Source of the DNA: Spirochaetae bacterium HGW-Spirochaetae-3
GTDB taxonomy: Bacteria > Spirochaetota > Spirochaetia > Treponematales > UBA12059
Length of the DNA: 64,000 nucleotides
Direction: 5' to 3'
Assembly (NCBI GenBank): GCA_002839315.1
Contig: PGXV01000010.1
Location: forward strand, 1 to 64,000
The translations under genes and the position numbers were made by a program. Below the pieces are notes generated by a model. The model searched no databases. It saw nothing but the letters and a program-made list of their open reading frames with translations, and had not been told where the DNA came from. Each line of letters opens with the position of its first letter. Positions within the stretch are counted from its first letter, which is position 1. Below are positions 41,442 to 50,546 of this stretch, one piece after another.

Positions 41442-42611
41442 ATGGGCATGAACGCCATACCGTTCAAGGATCTGGCGCCGGATACGTACTTCAGCGCGCC
41501 GGTATTCCTCGACGACACCTATATCCTCCTGACGCCCGAGACGCCGCTTACCTCGTCTCTTATAAACAGGCTGGCCGAATGGGAGATTCGGGAGCTGTTC
41601 ACCGACGGGATCCCGCTCAACGAGGACGCCGAAGAGGCGGCCGCCGAGTCCGAAGAGGCGGACGCAGAGGGCCGGCCCGTAACGTCGCAGACGGCCGGCG
41701 ACAAGGAGAACCTCGACAAGGTCAGCCTGTTCTACGAGCAGTTCCTCAAGTACGTCGAGACGGTATACACGCGCTACGTCACGAAGGGGGAGATCAGCCT
41801 CAAGGAGCTGTCGGACAAGATCAAGACGCTCTGCGACGTGATACTCGAGAATAAGCGCTACGTGCTTCGGATACTCGGCGGAGCTTCGGCCACGGCCAAT
41901 TACCTCGTCAACCACTCGACGCGTTCGACCGTGCTGGCGATCGTGCTGGGCGGCCACCTCAAGCTGCCGCCGCATCGGCTCATCGAGCTCGGCGTCGCCG
42001 CGGTACTGCACGAGATAGGCATGGTTCGCCTGCCGCCCCAGCTCTACATGGCCGACCGGCGGCTATCGGACCAGGAACGCAAGTCGATCACCGCCCACCC
42101 GATACTCGGCTATAATATTCTCAAGGACAAGCAGTTCCCGTTGTCCATCTGCCTCGCCGCGCTCGAGCATCACGAGCGCATGAACGGTTCTGGCTATCCC
42201 CGCTCGCTGACGGGCGATAAAATTTCGCTATACGCTCGAATCATCGCGGTCGCCTGTTCCTACGACGCCGTAACGGGGTCGAGGCCGTACAAGGAGGCGC
42301 GCGAGGGCTACGCCGGCATGGTGGATATATTGAAGAACGAAGGCAAGCAATACGACGACGTGGTCATCAAGTCGCTCGTATACTCGCTGTCGGTATTCCC
42401 CGTAGGCTCCTTCGTGCTACTCACCAACGCCAAGCTCGGCCAGGTGATAGACGTGAACCCCGACAACCCCCGCTACCCGGTAGTGCTCGTACTCGGCTCA
42501 AAGACGCCGGACGGCAAGGAAACCATCGTGCAGACGTCCGAGACAGGCGTCCGCATCCTCAAGCCGGTGCGCCGGGAAGAAGCCGAGAAGGCCGCCGCGG
42601 GCAAGGAATAA
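41442..42611 (+). CDS. HD-GYP domain protein with altered metal site
   Basis: A 389-residue protein. An N-terminal ~150 residues include an acidic linker (about 60-90), followed by an HD-GYP domain (about 155-330). Such proteins hydrolyse cyclic di-GMP. GYP is intact ([11 protein letters not shown], 243-253), as are His158 and His219. The HD pair reads His190-Glu191 (LHEIGM instead of LHDIGK), and the Asp expected at 272 is Cys (AVACSYDA). These changes hit metal ligands, so the protein may be a variant enzyme or a receptor. Two start ATGs (41442, 41448) follow GAGAGGGG. Confidence 0.85.
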   Translation: MGMNAIPFKDLAPDTYFSAPVFLDDTYILLTPETPLTSSLINRLAEWEIRELFTDGIPLNEDAEEAAAESEEADAEGRPVTSQTAGDKENLDKVSLFYEQFLKYVETVYTRYVTKGEISLKELSDKIKTLCDVILENKRYVLRILGGASATANYLVNHSTRSTVLAIVLGGHLKLPPHRLIELGVAAVLHEIGMVRLPPQLYMADRRLSDQERKSITAHPILGYNILKDKQFPLSICLAALEHHERMNGSGYPRSLTGDKISLYARIIAVACSYDAVTGSRPYKEAREGYAGMVDILKNEGKQYDDVVIKSLVYSLSVFPVGSFVLLTNAKLGQVIDVNPDNPRYPVVLVLGSKTPDGKETIVQTSETGVRILKPVRREEAEKAAAGKE

Positions 42612-42613
42612 CG

Positions 42614-42645
42614 CGCGCCTAATGGCGCGATGCGCCTATTGGCGC
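42614..42645 (+). repeat. Two tandem mini-palindromes after the HD-GYP gene
   Basis: CGCGCC-TAAT-GGCGCG (42614-42629) and GCGCC-TATT-GGCGC (42632-42645) are adjacent small hairpins just after the stop codon. They may serve as a weak terminator, and the pair looks like a duplicated unit. Confidence 0.55.
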
Positions 42646-42714
42646 AAAGCGTCCCGATCCGGTATCCTTGAGGAATATACGGGCGGCCAGCCGCCCCCCT
42701 CGAAGGAGCCGACA

Positions 42715-44376
42715 ATGGAATTCTCCCCGTTACAGGAAGCCCGATACAGCTACGTGCCAAAATTGCCGCTCGTCCTCAGGGACGGCATCGATCATATAGC
42801 CGTCGAAGCCGGCGGCGCTACCGAATCAATAGCCGATCACGACGCGCTCCGCGCGCTCTTCCCTTCATGCTACGGCAAGCCGGTCCTGAAATTCGCGACG
42901 GGCAAGGGTTCGACATCCCGCAAGGCCCTGAGGCTGGGCGTCATACTGTCCGGAGGCCAGGCGCCCGGCGGTCATAACGTCATCGCCGGCATCTTCGACG
43001 GACTCAAGGCCGGTAATCCCGACTCGGTACTCTTCGGGTTCAAGGGCGGACCGGGCGGTCTCGTCGACGACAAGGCCGTGGAGCTGGACGCCGCTGCGAT
43101 AGCCGAATACCGCAACACCGGAGGATTCGACATCATCGGCTCCGGCCGTACCAAGATCGAGACGCCCGAGCAGTTCGCCAAGAGCGCCGCCGTCGCTCGG
43201 GCCAGGACCCTCGACGCCATCGTGGTCATAGGCGGCGACGATTCCAATACCAACGCCGCGCTGCTCGCCGAGTACTTCCTCGGGGAAGGCGTGCCGTGCT
43301 CGGTCATCGGCGTGCCCAAGACCATAGACGGCGACCTCAAGAACGACTATATCGAGGCGTCGTTCGGATTCGATACGGCTACCAAGACATACGCCGAGCT
43401 GATAGGCAACATCGAGCGGGACGCCGCGAGCGCGCGCAAGTACTGGCATTTCATCAAGCTGATGGGCCGGTCGGCCAGCCATATAGCGCTCGAATGCGCG
43501 CTCCAGTGCCGCCCCAACGTCGCGCTCGTCTCCGAGGAGGTCGAGGCGAAGGGCCAGACCCTCGCGCAGGTGACCGAGACCGTCGCGTCGTCCATAGTCG
43601 CGCGCGCGGCCAAGGGCATGAACTTCGGCGTCGTGCTCATCCCCGAGGGGCTCATCGAGTTCATCCCCGACTTCAAGGCGCTCATATCGGAACTGAACGA
43701 CATGATGGCCGCCAGGGGCGACGAGTTCAAGGCGCAGAAGGACGACGACGCGAGGGTCGCCTTCGTGGAAAAGGCGCTCGCGGGCGCTTCGGCCGCGCTA
43801 TACGCCAGCCTCCCCGTCGATATAAGGCGCCAGCTGATCATGGACCGCGACCCGCACGGCAACGTCCAGGTCTCGCGCATCGATACCGAGAAGCTCCTGA
43901 TCGCCATGGTCGAGAAGAGGCTTTCCACGCTCAAGGCCGAGGGGAAATTCGCCGGGGCGTTCAGCGCTCTCGCCCACTTCTTCGGATACGAGGGCCGTTG
44001 CGCCTTCCCGTCCAACTTCGACGCCGACTACTGCTACGCCCTCGGCTACTCCGCATTCGTGCTGGCCGCCAACGGCCGCTCGGGCTACCTGTCGTCGATA
44101 CGCAACCTGTCGGCTCCCGCGTCCGAGTGGATAGCGGGCGGCGTGCCGCTGACGATGATGATGAACATGGAACGCAGGCACGGCTCGGAGAAGCCGGTCA
44201 TCAAGAAGGCGCTCGTCGAGCTGGAAGGCGCGCCGTTCAAGGCCTTCGCCGCGGCCCGCGCGGACTGGGCAGTCGAGACGCGCTACCGCTTCCCCGGCGC
44301 CATCCAGTACTACGGCCCCGCCGCCGTCTGCGACCGCCCGACAGAGACACTGCTACTGGAAAGGCCTCGAAAGTAG
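42715..44376 (+). CDS. pfp: Diphosphate--fructose-6-phosphate 1-phosphotransferase (PPi-PFK, long form)
   Basis: A 553-residue enzyme interconverting fructose 6-phosphate and fructose 1,6-bisphosphate with pyrophosphate. GGDDS (173-177) has the Asp that marks PPi rather than ATP use. PKTIDGD (201-207) holds the catalytic Asp, and MGRSASH follows near 242. The length fits the long clade found in spirochaetes, chlamydiae and plants. The start at 42715 has AAGGAG eight bases upstream; frames upstream run through the mini-palindromes. It implies PPi-dependent, potentially reversible glycolysis. Confidence 0.96.
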   Translation: MEFSPLQEARYSYVPKLPLVLRDGIDHIAVEAGGATESIADHDALRALFPSCYGKPVLKFATGKGSTSRKALRLGVILSGGQAPGGHNVIAGIFDGLKAGNPDSVLFGFKGGPGGLVDDKAVELDAAAIAEYRNTGGFDIIGSGRTKIETPEQFAKSAAVARARTLDAIVVIGGDDSNTNAALLAEYFLGEGVPCSVIGVPKTIDGDLKNDYIEASFGFDTATKTYAELIGNIERDAASARKYWHFIKLMGRSASHIALECALQCRPNVALVSEEVEAKGQTLAQVTETVASSIVARAAKGMNFGVVLIPEGLIEFIPDFKALISELNDMMAARGDEFKAQKDDDARVAFVEKALAGASAALYASLPVDIRRQLIMDRDPHGNVQVSRIDTEKLLIAMVEKRLSTLKAEGKFAGAFSALAHFFGYEGRCAFPSNFDADYCYALGYSAFVLAANGRSGYLSSIRNLSAPASEWIAGGVPLTMMMNMERRHGSEKPVIKKALVELEGAPFKAFAAARADWAVETRYRFPGAIQYYGPAAVCDRPTETLLLERPRK

Positions 44377-44377
44377 C

Positions 44378-44520
44378 GTGTGAGGGTGAGTGTGAGTGTG
44401 ACAGAAGATAGTGTATCTTCCCACTCACACTCATAACTCATAACTCACACAAATTTCTGAAGCAAGGGATCAGTGATCAAGATAGCGTATCTTGCACTGA
44501 TTACTGATTACTTCTTCTCC
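44378..44520. repeat. Hairpin/heptamer repeat sites B and C
   Basis: Site B: GTGAGTGTGAGTGTGA leads to the hairpin GAAGATA-GTG-TATCTTC (44404-44420), then CACTCACACTCATAACTCAT and further copies; the flanks are mutually complementary. Site C: GGATCAGTGATC, hairpin AAGATA-GCG-TATCTT (44479-44493), then ACTGATTACTGATTACTT. Site C is the reverse complement of the core of the repeat at 1-120, with fewer heptamers. Confidence 0.85.
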
Positions 44521-44645
44521 GATGCCTGTCGTTACAATGAGCCAAGATAACAGACACGATCGACAAGATAATACCCGCGTTTCAGCCACCGCATGCAAAG
44601 AATGCCGACCGCGCTCGGAGGCGCCCGCGCCGACAACGAAGGTCA

Positions 44646-44703
44646 ACCCGCCGTGCTCAACGGTGACCCCGCCGCGCTCAACGGGCACCCTGCCGCGCTC
44701 ATG
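44646..44703. repeat. Three tandem 21-base repeats in a non-coding island
   Basis: Units recur with a 21-base period (GTGCTC at 44653, GCGCTC at 44674 and 44695), each with CCCGCCG and CAACGG. Open frames of 66 (+) and 95 (-) residues cover it; the latter has heptapeptide repeats (ERGRVPV, ERGGVTV). Neither has a ribosome site or recognisable similarity, so I do not call a gene. Confidence 0.65.
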
Positions 44704-44711
44704 GGAAAGAA

Positions 44712-44790
44712 GTGATCTGTGATCTGTGATCAGGATACGATATCCGATGCCTTTCAACGTAACTGATCACCTGATCCCCTGATCCTTCCT
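44712..44790. repeat. Hairpin/heptamer repeat site D
   Basis: GTGATCT repeated (44712-44731), hairpin GGATA-CGA-TATCC (44733-44745), CGATGCCTTTCAACGTAAC, then CTGATCACCTGATCCCCTGA. The CGATGCCT-(~5)-GTAAC flank also follows site C (CGATGCCTGTCGTTAC at 44520), so sites C and D bracket the 21-base repeats. Confidence 0.75.
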
Positions 44791-44830
44791 GCCTCTTATC
44801 ATCGTATCTGCGTCGTAGATCGGTCGCCGC

Positions 44831-44860
44831 TTGCGTAGGATGCCGGGCCGCGGGTAATAT
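44831..44860 (+). promoter_or_regulatory. Putative promoter of the TPR/zinc-ribbon gene, nearly leaderless
   Basis: TTGCGT (44831-44836), 18 bases, TAATAT (44855-44860). The -10 ends eight bases before the ATG at 44869, and no Shine-Dalgarno sequence is present. Confidence 0.5.
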
Positions 44861-44868
44861 CGGTACCG

Positions 44869-47322
44869 ATGCTCAGATTCATCAGCAAGCTTTTCAGGAA
44901 ACACGCGCCTCCCCTCCCCCCCGGCTCCTCCCCCGAGAAGCTGTGGAAGGCGGATTTCTCGTCCGCGGAGGCTTCCGGATTCGAGTTGCCCGACGAGGAT
45001 CGGTACACGGCGCGCATAGTGGACGGCGGGCTAAGCCTCGAACTGCACAAGGGCAACCTGTTCGCATGGGCTGACGCCGGCGATTACCGCTACGGCGACG
45101 CGTCCATAGAGGCCGCCATAAGCTTCGGGGCCGCCGGTCCCAAACGTTCCGCCGGGCTCATCCTGCGCAAGGCCGACGACTCGTCCTTCGTCTACGTACT
45201 CGTGTCCAGCGACGGCGAGGTCAGGCTGGACGCGGTATTCAACGGCGAACCGCGCGCGATCGTGCCGTGGACCGCGTGCCCGTGGGCGGCCGGCTCGGAC
45301 GGCGTCGTCCTCAGCGTCGTCTCCCGCGGCCCTCGCTTCATCGTGATGGTCGACGGCCGCTTCGCACTGGAAGCCGAGGACGATTCCGTCGACTCGGGCG
45401 TCGTCGCGTTCGCGGCCCAGAGCTACGACGGGCCGGCGACGTTCAGGCTGGAGTCCATGCGCATAGACTCGCGGCCGGTCGAGGCCGAGGCCGACTACCT
45501 GCGCTTCGCGAGGATCGTGGCAGCCGACCCCGACCAGCGGCGCAGGCTCGCCGAGGGATTCTTCGGATTAGGCTACTATGTGCCCGCGCTCATACAGCTA
45601 CGCAAGATCGCCGACCGCGGAGAGGGTAACGCCCGCGATAAATTCCTCGAGGCCGAATGCCTTCTACGCCTCGAGCTGAGGGACGAGGCCGCCGCCGCGA
45701 TAGACGCCTGCCTGGTAATCGACCCTTCCTTCGACGAGGCCATCGAGGAGCGGTACAACCTCCTATACCTGCGCGGCGACTACGCCGGGCTGAGGGAATC
45801 GCTCGACGCGGATCCGGTCAGGCTCGCCTCCAGCCCCCGCCTCCTTAACCTGCTGGGGCACGCGTTCTACAACCTCGGCTCGTGGCCGGGCGCGGCAGAG
45901 GCGTACGGCAAGGCCGCCGCGGGCGACTCGTCGATGCCCATCTACTCGCGCAACAGCGCCATGGCGCTCGAAAGGACGGGCGACCTCGTCGCCGCCTCCG
46001 CGGCCTGGCTGGCCGCCGCCAGGGGCTTCTACGACCAGGAAGCCTGGGACGACGCGACCGACTGCTCGCATAGGCTCAGGCAACTCGGGTTCGACGCCGC
46101 GGCCCTCGACGCGCTCGACGGTATGCTGGCGTACGGCAGGGGAGACGTAGCGGTCGCGGAGACGTTGCTCGGGAAACTCGTCAAGAAGGGCCGCGCCGAC
46201 GCGCCGGCCTCCTACGTATACGGACTCATCCTTTCGGCCGCGGGCAGGCGCGAGGAGGCCATCCGCTCGTTCAGGCGCGCCGTAGAGATGGATACGGATA
46301 AGCCCATCTACCGCTACCGGCTGGCCGAGTCGCTATTCATGGCGGGGGAACGGTGCGAAGACGAGATTTCGGCCGCGCTGGAGGCCGCTCCCGACGACGG
46401 CTGGAGCCTCAACCTCGCCGGCCAGGCGGCGCTCGCGAAGGGCGACGCCGCGACGGCGGCCGAGAGCTTCCGTAGGGCGGCGGCCGCCCTGCCGGATGAA
46501 TCCGATCCCGCGGTCAACCTTTCGCAGGCGCTATCGGAGCTCGGTCGCCATGAAGAAGCCGTCGCCGCCCTCGGAGACTGGCCCGAGCATAGCGCCAAGG
46601 CGGCCAATCGCCTCGGGAACGCGCTCGCGGCGGCCGGCGATCTGGAAGCGGCGCTCGTCGCCTACCGGAAAGCGTGCTCGACGGGAGGCGCGAGCGCTCC
46701 CGAACTCGCCGATTACCGCGTCAACGCGGCCGCGGCGCTGTTCGAGCTCGGCAGGCTAGCCGACGCGGAGGAATTCCTGCGCAAGGCGCTCGAAACGAAG
46801 GAAGACGCGAGGGCGCTCCGGCTTATGGGCGACATCGCGTCGGAGTACGGAGACCTCGGTCGCGCCGAGATGGCATACCGCGCGGCTCTCGAGCGCCAGC
46901 CGGGCGACGCCGTCCTGCTCGGCCGCCTCGCCGATCACTATCTATCCCGGCGACGCTTCGGACGCGCCGCCGCGATGGCGGAAGAGCTTGCCGGCGTCGA
47001 TCCCGAAGCCGCGGCTATCGCGCGGGCGGCCATCCGGGCGGCTACGTTCGAGACGATACGCTGCGCGTCCTGCGACCGCGCATGGGAAGCGCCGAAGCCG
47101 ACGCCGACCGTACCGCGCACGAGGCTCAGGGGAGAGCCGCCGGACGATTCGCCAGCCGGTTCCTGCCCGTCTTGCGGGAAGGTATTCTGCGTCGCGTGCC
47201 GCAAGGAGGCCTTGGCGGACGGCAGGTTCACCTGCCCGGACTGCGGCGACAACCTCAACCTTAACGACGACCGCGTCCGATGGGTCGCCATAGAACGGAT
47301 CAAGGCCTCGGAGTCCGGTTAA
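44869..47322 (+). CDS. TPR protein with N-terminal lectin-like domain and C-terminal zinc ribbons
   Basis: An 817-residue protein with no signal peptide. Residues 25-205 look like a concanavalin/laminin-G or DUF1080-type beta sandwich (FRLESMRIDS closes it). Residues 210-735 are tetratricopeptide-type helical repeats (for example GLILSAAGRREEAIRSFRRA and LGRAEMAYRAALE). The last ~80 residues carry Cys pairs CASC, CPSC, CVAC and CPDC, enough for two zinc ribbons. The combination suggests a large protein-interaction scaffold. I do not recognise a named orthologue. It sits alone behind its own promoter and after a repeat-rich island. Confidence 0.8.
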   Translation: MLRFISKLFRKHAPPLPPGSSPEKLWKADFSSAEASGFELPDEDRYTARIVDGGLSLELHKGNLFAWADAGDYRYGDASIEAAISFGAAGPKRSAGLILRKADDSSFVYVLVSSDGEVRLDAVFNGEPRAIVPWTACPWAAGSDGVVLSVVSRGPRFIVMVDGRFALEAEDDSVDSGVVAFAAQSYDGPATFRLESMRIDSRPVEAEADYLRFARIVAADPDQRRRLAEGFFGLGYYVPALIQLRKIADRGEGNARDKFLEAECLLRLELRDEAAAAIDACLVIDPSFDEAIEERYNLLYLRGDYAGLRESLDADPVRLASSPRLLNLLGHAFYNLGSWPGAAEAYGKAAAGDSSMPIYSRNSAMALERTGDLVAASAAWLAAARGFYDQEAWDDATDCSHRLRQLGFDAAALDALDGMLAYGRGDVAVAETLLGKLVKKGRADAPASYVYGLILSAAGRREEAIRSFRRAVEMDTDKPIYRYRLAESLFMAGERCEDEISAALEAAPDDGWSLNLAGQAALAKGDAATAAESFRRAAAALPDESDPAVNLSQALSELGRHEEAVAALGDWPEHSAKAANRLGNALAAAGDLEAALVAYRKACSTGGASAPELADYRVNAAAALFELGRLADAEEFLRKALETKEDARALRLMGDIASEYGDLGRAEMAYRAALERQPGDAVLLGRLADHYLSRRRFGRAAAMAEELAGVDPEAAAIARAAIRAATFETIRCASCDRAWEAPKPTPTVPRTRLRGEPPDDSPAGSCPSCGKVFCVACRKEALADGRFTCPDCGDNLNLNDDRVRWVAIERIKASESG

Positions 47323-47344
47323 TCCCGCGCTTCCGCCCTATCGC

Positions 47345-47373
47345 TTGCCATTTTATCGGGTAGCGGATACTAT
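47345..47373 (+). promoter_or_regulatory. Promoter of the lolA-rodZ-rimO-uvrD operon
   Basis: TTGCCA (47345-47350, 5/6), 17 bases, TACTAT (47368-47373, 4/6), about 30 bases before the predicted transcript-to-start interval. It is the only good candidate ahead of a run of six closely packed genes. Confidence 0.6.
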
Positions 47374-47409
47374 ATCGTAGAATCCCGACACTACGGTAGG
47401 TTGTCATAC

Positions 47410-48081
47410 GTGAAAGCGTTTACTTCGCTCATATTCGCCGGCGCGTTGCTCGTCGTTCCCGCCATGGCGCAAGATATTCTCACGGCCGATCAGTTCTTCA
47501 AGAACGTCTCCGCGAAGTACTCGACCCTTAAGGACTACGAAGCCTACGTAGACGTCATGGCCGATAAGCAATCGATGTCCGGGACGGTCATCTACAAGGC
47601 TCCGTCGCTGATGCGCATGGACTTTTCCAAGCCGGAATCCCAGGTAATCGTCTACGACGGCCAGAGCATGGTCGTCTACGTGCCGGAATTCAGGGCCGTA
47701 CTGAGCCAGCAGACGGGCTCGACCACGGGAGCCGCCGCCGCGACGGGAGAAGGGCTGCGCATGCTCGGCAGGAATTATTCCATAGCCTTCGAGACGGGAC
47801 CGACCCCGGTACCGCTCCCCGGAGCCGAGTCCGAGAGCGTCGTACAGCTCGTGCTGTCGAGGCTGACCGTCGCGGAAGGCTTCAGGACTATAAAGCTGTC
47901 TATAGATCCGTCCACCCTGCTCATCAGGAGGATGGAAGGAATAACGCTCGCCGGAGCCACGATATCCTACGATTTCACGCGGATCAAGCTAAACCAGGAC
48001 ATACCCGCGACGAGGTTCATCTACGATTCGCCGGCGTCAGCGAATATGTATAACAATTTCCTATTCAGCTCGGATAACTAG
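47410..48081 (+). CDS. LolA-like outer-membrane lipoprotein carrier protein
   Basis: A 223-residue exported protein. GTG at 47410 gives a tidy signal peptide (MKAFTSLIFAGALLVVPAMA); a TTG three codons upstream is the alternative. The mature part has the LolA/LppX half-barrel pattern: FFKNVSAKYSTLKDYEAYVD, the strand SGTVIYKAPSLMRMDFSKP and QVIVYDGQSMVVYVPE. LolA shuttles lipoproteins across the periplasm, which fits a lipoprotein-rich diderm. It is the first gene of a tight operon. Confidence 0.85.
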   Translation: MKAFTSLIFAGALLVVPAMAQDILTADQFFKNVSAKYSTLKDYEAYVDVMADKQSMSGTVIYKAPSLMRMDFSKPESQVIVYDGQSMVVYVPEFRAVLSQQTGSTTGAAAATGEGLRMLGRNYSIAFETGPTPVPLPGAESESVVQLVLSRLTVAEGFRTIKLSIDPSTLLIRRMEGITLAGATISYDFTRIKLNQDIPATRFIYDSPASANMYNNFLFSSDN

Positions 48082-48099
48082 GGGAGCGATTATCAAGAT

Positions 48100-49233
48100 A
48101 TGAACGCTATCGCCATCGGAGAACAATTAAAAACGGCTCGAGAAACCCGCGGCCTCACCATAGACTACGTCGCCGACGAGACGAACATAGCCAAGCGCTA
48201 TATCGCCGCGATGGAAAACGAAGACTTCTCTGTATTCCCCGGCGAACCGTACATCGTGGGATTCCTCCGGAACTACGCCGAGTACCTGGGGCTCGAATCC
48301 AACGCCATCATCCAGGCGTTCCGCGGCATCCGCATCCAGGAGCAGCCCGTACCTATCCAGGAACTGCTTCAACCCAAGCGCGTCCGGATATGGCCCTTCG
48401 TCGCCGCAGGGGCCGTCGTCGTCCTCGGCGTGGGCGGAGCCCTGGCCATGAGGGCCTTCTCCCCGAAGAACGCCGCCGACGCCCCGGCCCTTACCAAGTC
48501 CGAGCCGATGCAGCACACGCTCGATTCAGCCTCGTTCGAGAAGCGCCTGTACGAAGGCGACACGCTCATCGTCCCGTATGCGGGCGATACCTATAAGCTC
48601 AGGATAGCGAAGATAGACGATCGCGTAGCGATAGAGACGCCCGTCGGCGTCTCCCGTTTCATGCTCGGCGAAGAGGGCTCCATCGACCTGGACAAGGACA
48701 ATCAGCCCGAGCTCGTCGCCTTCATCGTCGACTTCCAGAAGAACGACGCGGCCCGCGGAGCGGTCATACGCTTCAGCGCCGCGGGCTCCCTCGCCGTATC
48801 CATGCCGGGCATGGAATCCGCGGCCGCGGCCGCGGAAGCGCAGGAGGCGCCCGCGCCCGCCGCTACGGAGGACCCCGCCGTTCCCGAGCGCCCGTCCAGC
48901 CAGGAGTCAATCGTATTCTCCGGCAAGCGCAGCCCCTATCCGTTCGTGATAAACGTGACGTTCCGCAACTACGCCATGTTCCGCCACGAGATAGACAGGA
49001 AGGACCGCGAGGAGCGCTACTATCATAAGGGCGATCAGATCAGCGTCACCGCCAACAACTCGGCCAAGCTATGGACGAGCAACGCGGCCGCGTGCAAGCT
49101 GACGATCCAGGCTTCCGGAGGCCAGAGCGCCGACGTCGAGCTGGGCCTACCCGGCGAGGTGGCGGTCAAGCAGGTCAGATGGACGCAGAGCGACGACGGC
49201 ACGTGGAGCCTCGGCGTCTACAACGTAAATTGA
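48100..49233 (+). CDS. RodZ-like helix-turn-helix membrane protein
   Basis: A 377-residue protein. The cytoplasmic N-terminal helix-turn-helix (about 6-75) starts IGEQLKTARETRGLTIDYVA, with FPGEPYIVGFLRNYAEYLGL typical of RodZ. A single transmembrane helix lies at about 95-115, followed by a periplasmic part with an Ala/Pro/Glu-rich linker (about 245-270) and a C-terminal DUF4115-like beta domain. RodZ links MreB to the cell wall during elongation. An extra beta-type segment (about 140-235) enlarges the periplasmic region. Its TGA overlaps the rimO TTG. Confidence 0.85.
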   Translation: MNAIAIGEQLKTARETRGLTIDYVADETNIAKRYIAAMENEDFSVFPGEPYIVGFLRNYAEYLGLESNAIIQAFRGIRIQEQPVPIQELLQPKRVRIWPFVAAGAVVVLGVGGALAMRAFSPKNAADAPALTKSEPMQHTLDSASFEKRLYEGDTLIVPYAGDTYKLRIAKIDDRVAIETPVGVSRFMLGEEGSIDLDKDNQPELVAFIVDFQKNDAARGAVIRFSAAGSLAVSMPGMESAAAAAEAQEAPAPAATEDPAVPERPSSQESIVFSGKRSPYPFVINVTFRNYAMFRHEIDRKDREERYYHKGDQISVTANNSAKLWTSNAAACKLTIQASGGQSADVELGLPGEVAVKQVRWTQSDDGTWSLGVYNVN

Positions 49234-50546
49234 AGACATTCTACATAGACAACCACGGTTGCGCCAAGAATCAGGTCGACGCGGAGGAGATGGCCGCCAG
49301 GCTCGTCGCCGACGGCTGGAAGCAATCCGCCTCCATGGCGGATACCGGACTCGTCATCGTCAATACCTGCGGCTTCATCGAGGACGCCAAGAAGGAATCG
49401 CTTGAAGCGGTGATGTCCATAAAGGCGGCCTACCCGGACAAGCGGATCCTCGTCTCCGGCTGCCTCTCCCAGCGCTACGCCGGGGCCCTCGCGAGCGACC
49501 TCGCGGAGGCGGACGGCGTCTTCGGCAACGGAGACCTGTCGCTCGTCGGCGAGGCCGCGGTATCGGCGCTGGAGGGCCGCCGAGGTACGCTGGCGCCCGA
49601 GCGCGTCGCCTACGCGCCGGCGCGCAGGAGCGCGCTGATGGGCTTCCCGCGATCCGCCTACCTGAAGATAGCCGAGGGCTGCAACAATCGCTGCTCGTTC
49701 TGCGCCATACCGATCATACGCGGGGACGTCTCGTCGCGCGATCCGGACGACGTAGCCGCCGAGTTCGCCGAGCTCGTAGCGCGCGGCGCCTACGAGATAT
49801 GCCTTATCGGCCAGGACCTCGGTTCCTACGGCGTCGACAGGTCCGGCGGGCAGCTGTTGCCCGAGCTCCTGTCCGGCCTGTCGTCGATATCCGGCGACTG
49901 GCGCGTCCGCATGCTGTACATACATCCGGACCGGTTCCCTCGGGCCGTGCTGGACGCCTGCGCCCGGGACGAGCGCGTGCTCCCCTACTTCGACCTCCCG
50001 TTCCAGCACGCCTCCGGGCGGGTGCTCCGGGCCATGAACCGGTCGGGCGACGCGGATCGCTACCTCGGGCTCCTTTCCGACATTCGCTCCGCGCTGCCCG
50101 CGGCGACGATACGCTCGACCTTCCTCGTCGGCTTCCCCGGCGAGGAGGACGCCGATTTCTCCGAGCTGAGGCGCTTCCAGGAGGCGGCGAGGCTCGATTG
50201 GCTCGGCGCCTTCGCGTATAGCCGCGAGGAAGACACGCCGGCGTACTCGATGAAGGGCCGCGTACCCAAGCGCGTCGCGTCCGCCCGCAAGAAAGAGATC
50301 GAGGACGCCCAGCGGCCGATCACCGAGAAGGCGCTGGAACGCTTCGTCGGGACGGGCCAGACCGTTCTCGTCGAGGAACGCATCGAAGGCGAGGACCTGG
50401 CGATAGCCCGGGGCTACATGAACGCGCCCGACGTGGACGGAGCCGTCGTCGTAGTCGGAGGCGAACTGGCCGCCGGCGACGTGCTCGAAGTAAGCGTCAA
50501 GGCGGTACGCGGCGTCGACCTCGAGGCGACCCCTCGTGCCCGCTAG
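49230..50546 (+). CDS. rimO: Ribosomal protein uS12 methylthiotransferase RimO
   Basis: A 438-residue radical-SAM enzyme that methylthiolates an Asp of ribosomal protein S12. Domain order is MTTase N-terminal (HGCAKNQVDAE, SGCLSQRY), radical SAM (EGCNNRCSFC near residues 148-157) and a TRAM-like C-terminal domain. HGCAKNxVD distinguishes RimO from MiaB. The start is a TTG overlapping the rodZ stop (TTGA), giving MKTFYIDNHG; longer upstream frames run inside rodZ and lack similarity. It overlaps the helicase gene by 11 bases. Confidence 0.95.
   Translation: MKTFYIDNHGCAKNQVDAEEMAARLVADGWKQSASMADTGLVIVNTCGFIEDAKKESLEAVMSIKAAYPDKRILVSGCLSQRYAGALASDLAEADGVFGNGDLSLVGEAAVSALEGRRGTLAPERVAYAPARRSALMGFPRSAYLKIAEGCNNRCSFCAIPIIRGDVSSRDPDDVAAEFAELVARGAYEICLIGQDLGSYGVDRSGGQLLPELLSGLSSISGDWRVRMLYIHPDRFPRAVLDACARDERVLPYFDLPFQHASGRVLRAMNRSGDADRYLGLLSDIRSALPAATIRSTFLVGFPGEEDADFSELRRFQEAARLDWLGAFAYSREEDTPAYSMKGRVPKRVASARKKEIEDAQRPITEKALERFVGTGQTVLVEERIEGEDLAIARGYMNAPDVDGAVVVVGGELAAGDVLEVSVKAVRGVDLEATPRAR

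Noticed and set aside
44470-44757. Small genes of 66 (+) or 95 (-) residues between the heptamer blocks
   Set aside because: No ribosome sites; composition is driven by the 21-base and heptamer repeats; no similarity recognised.
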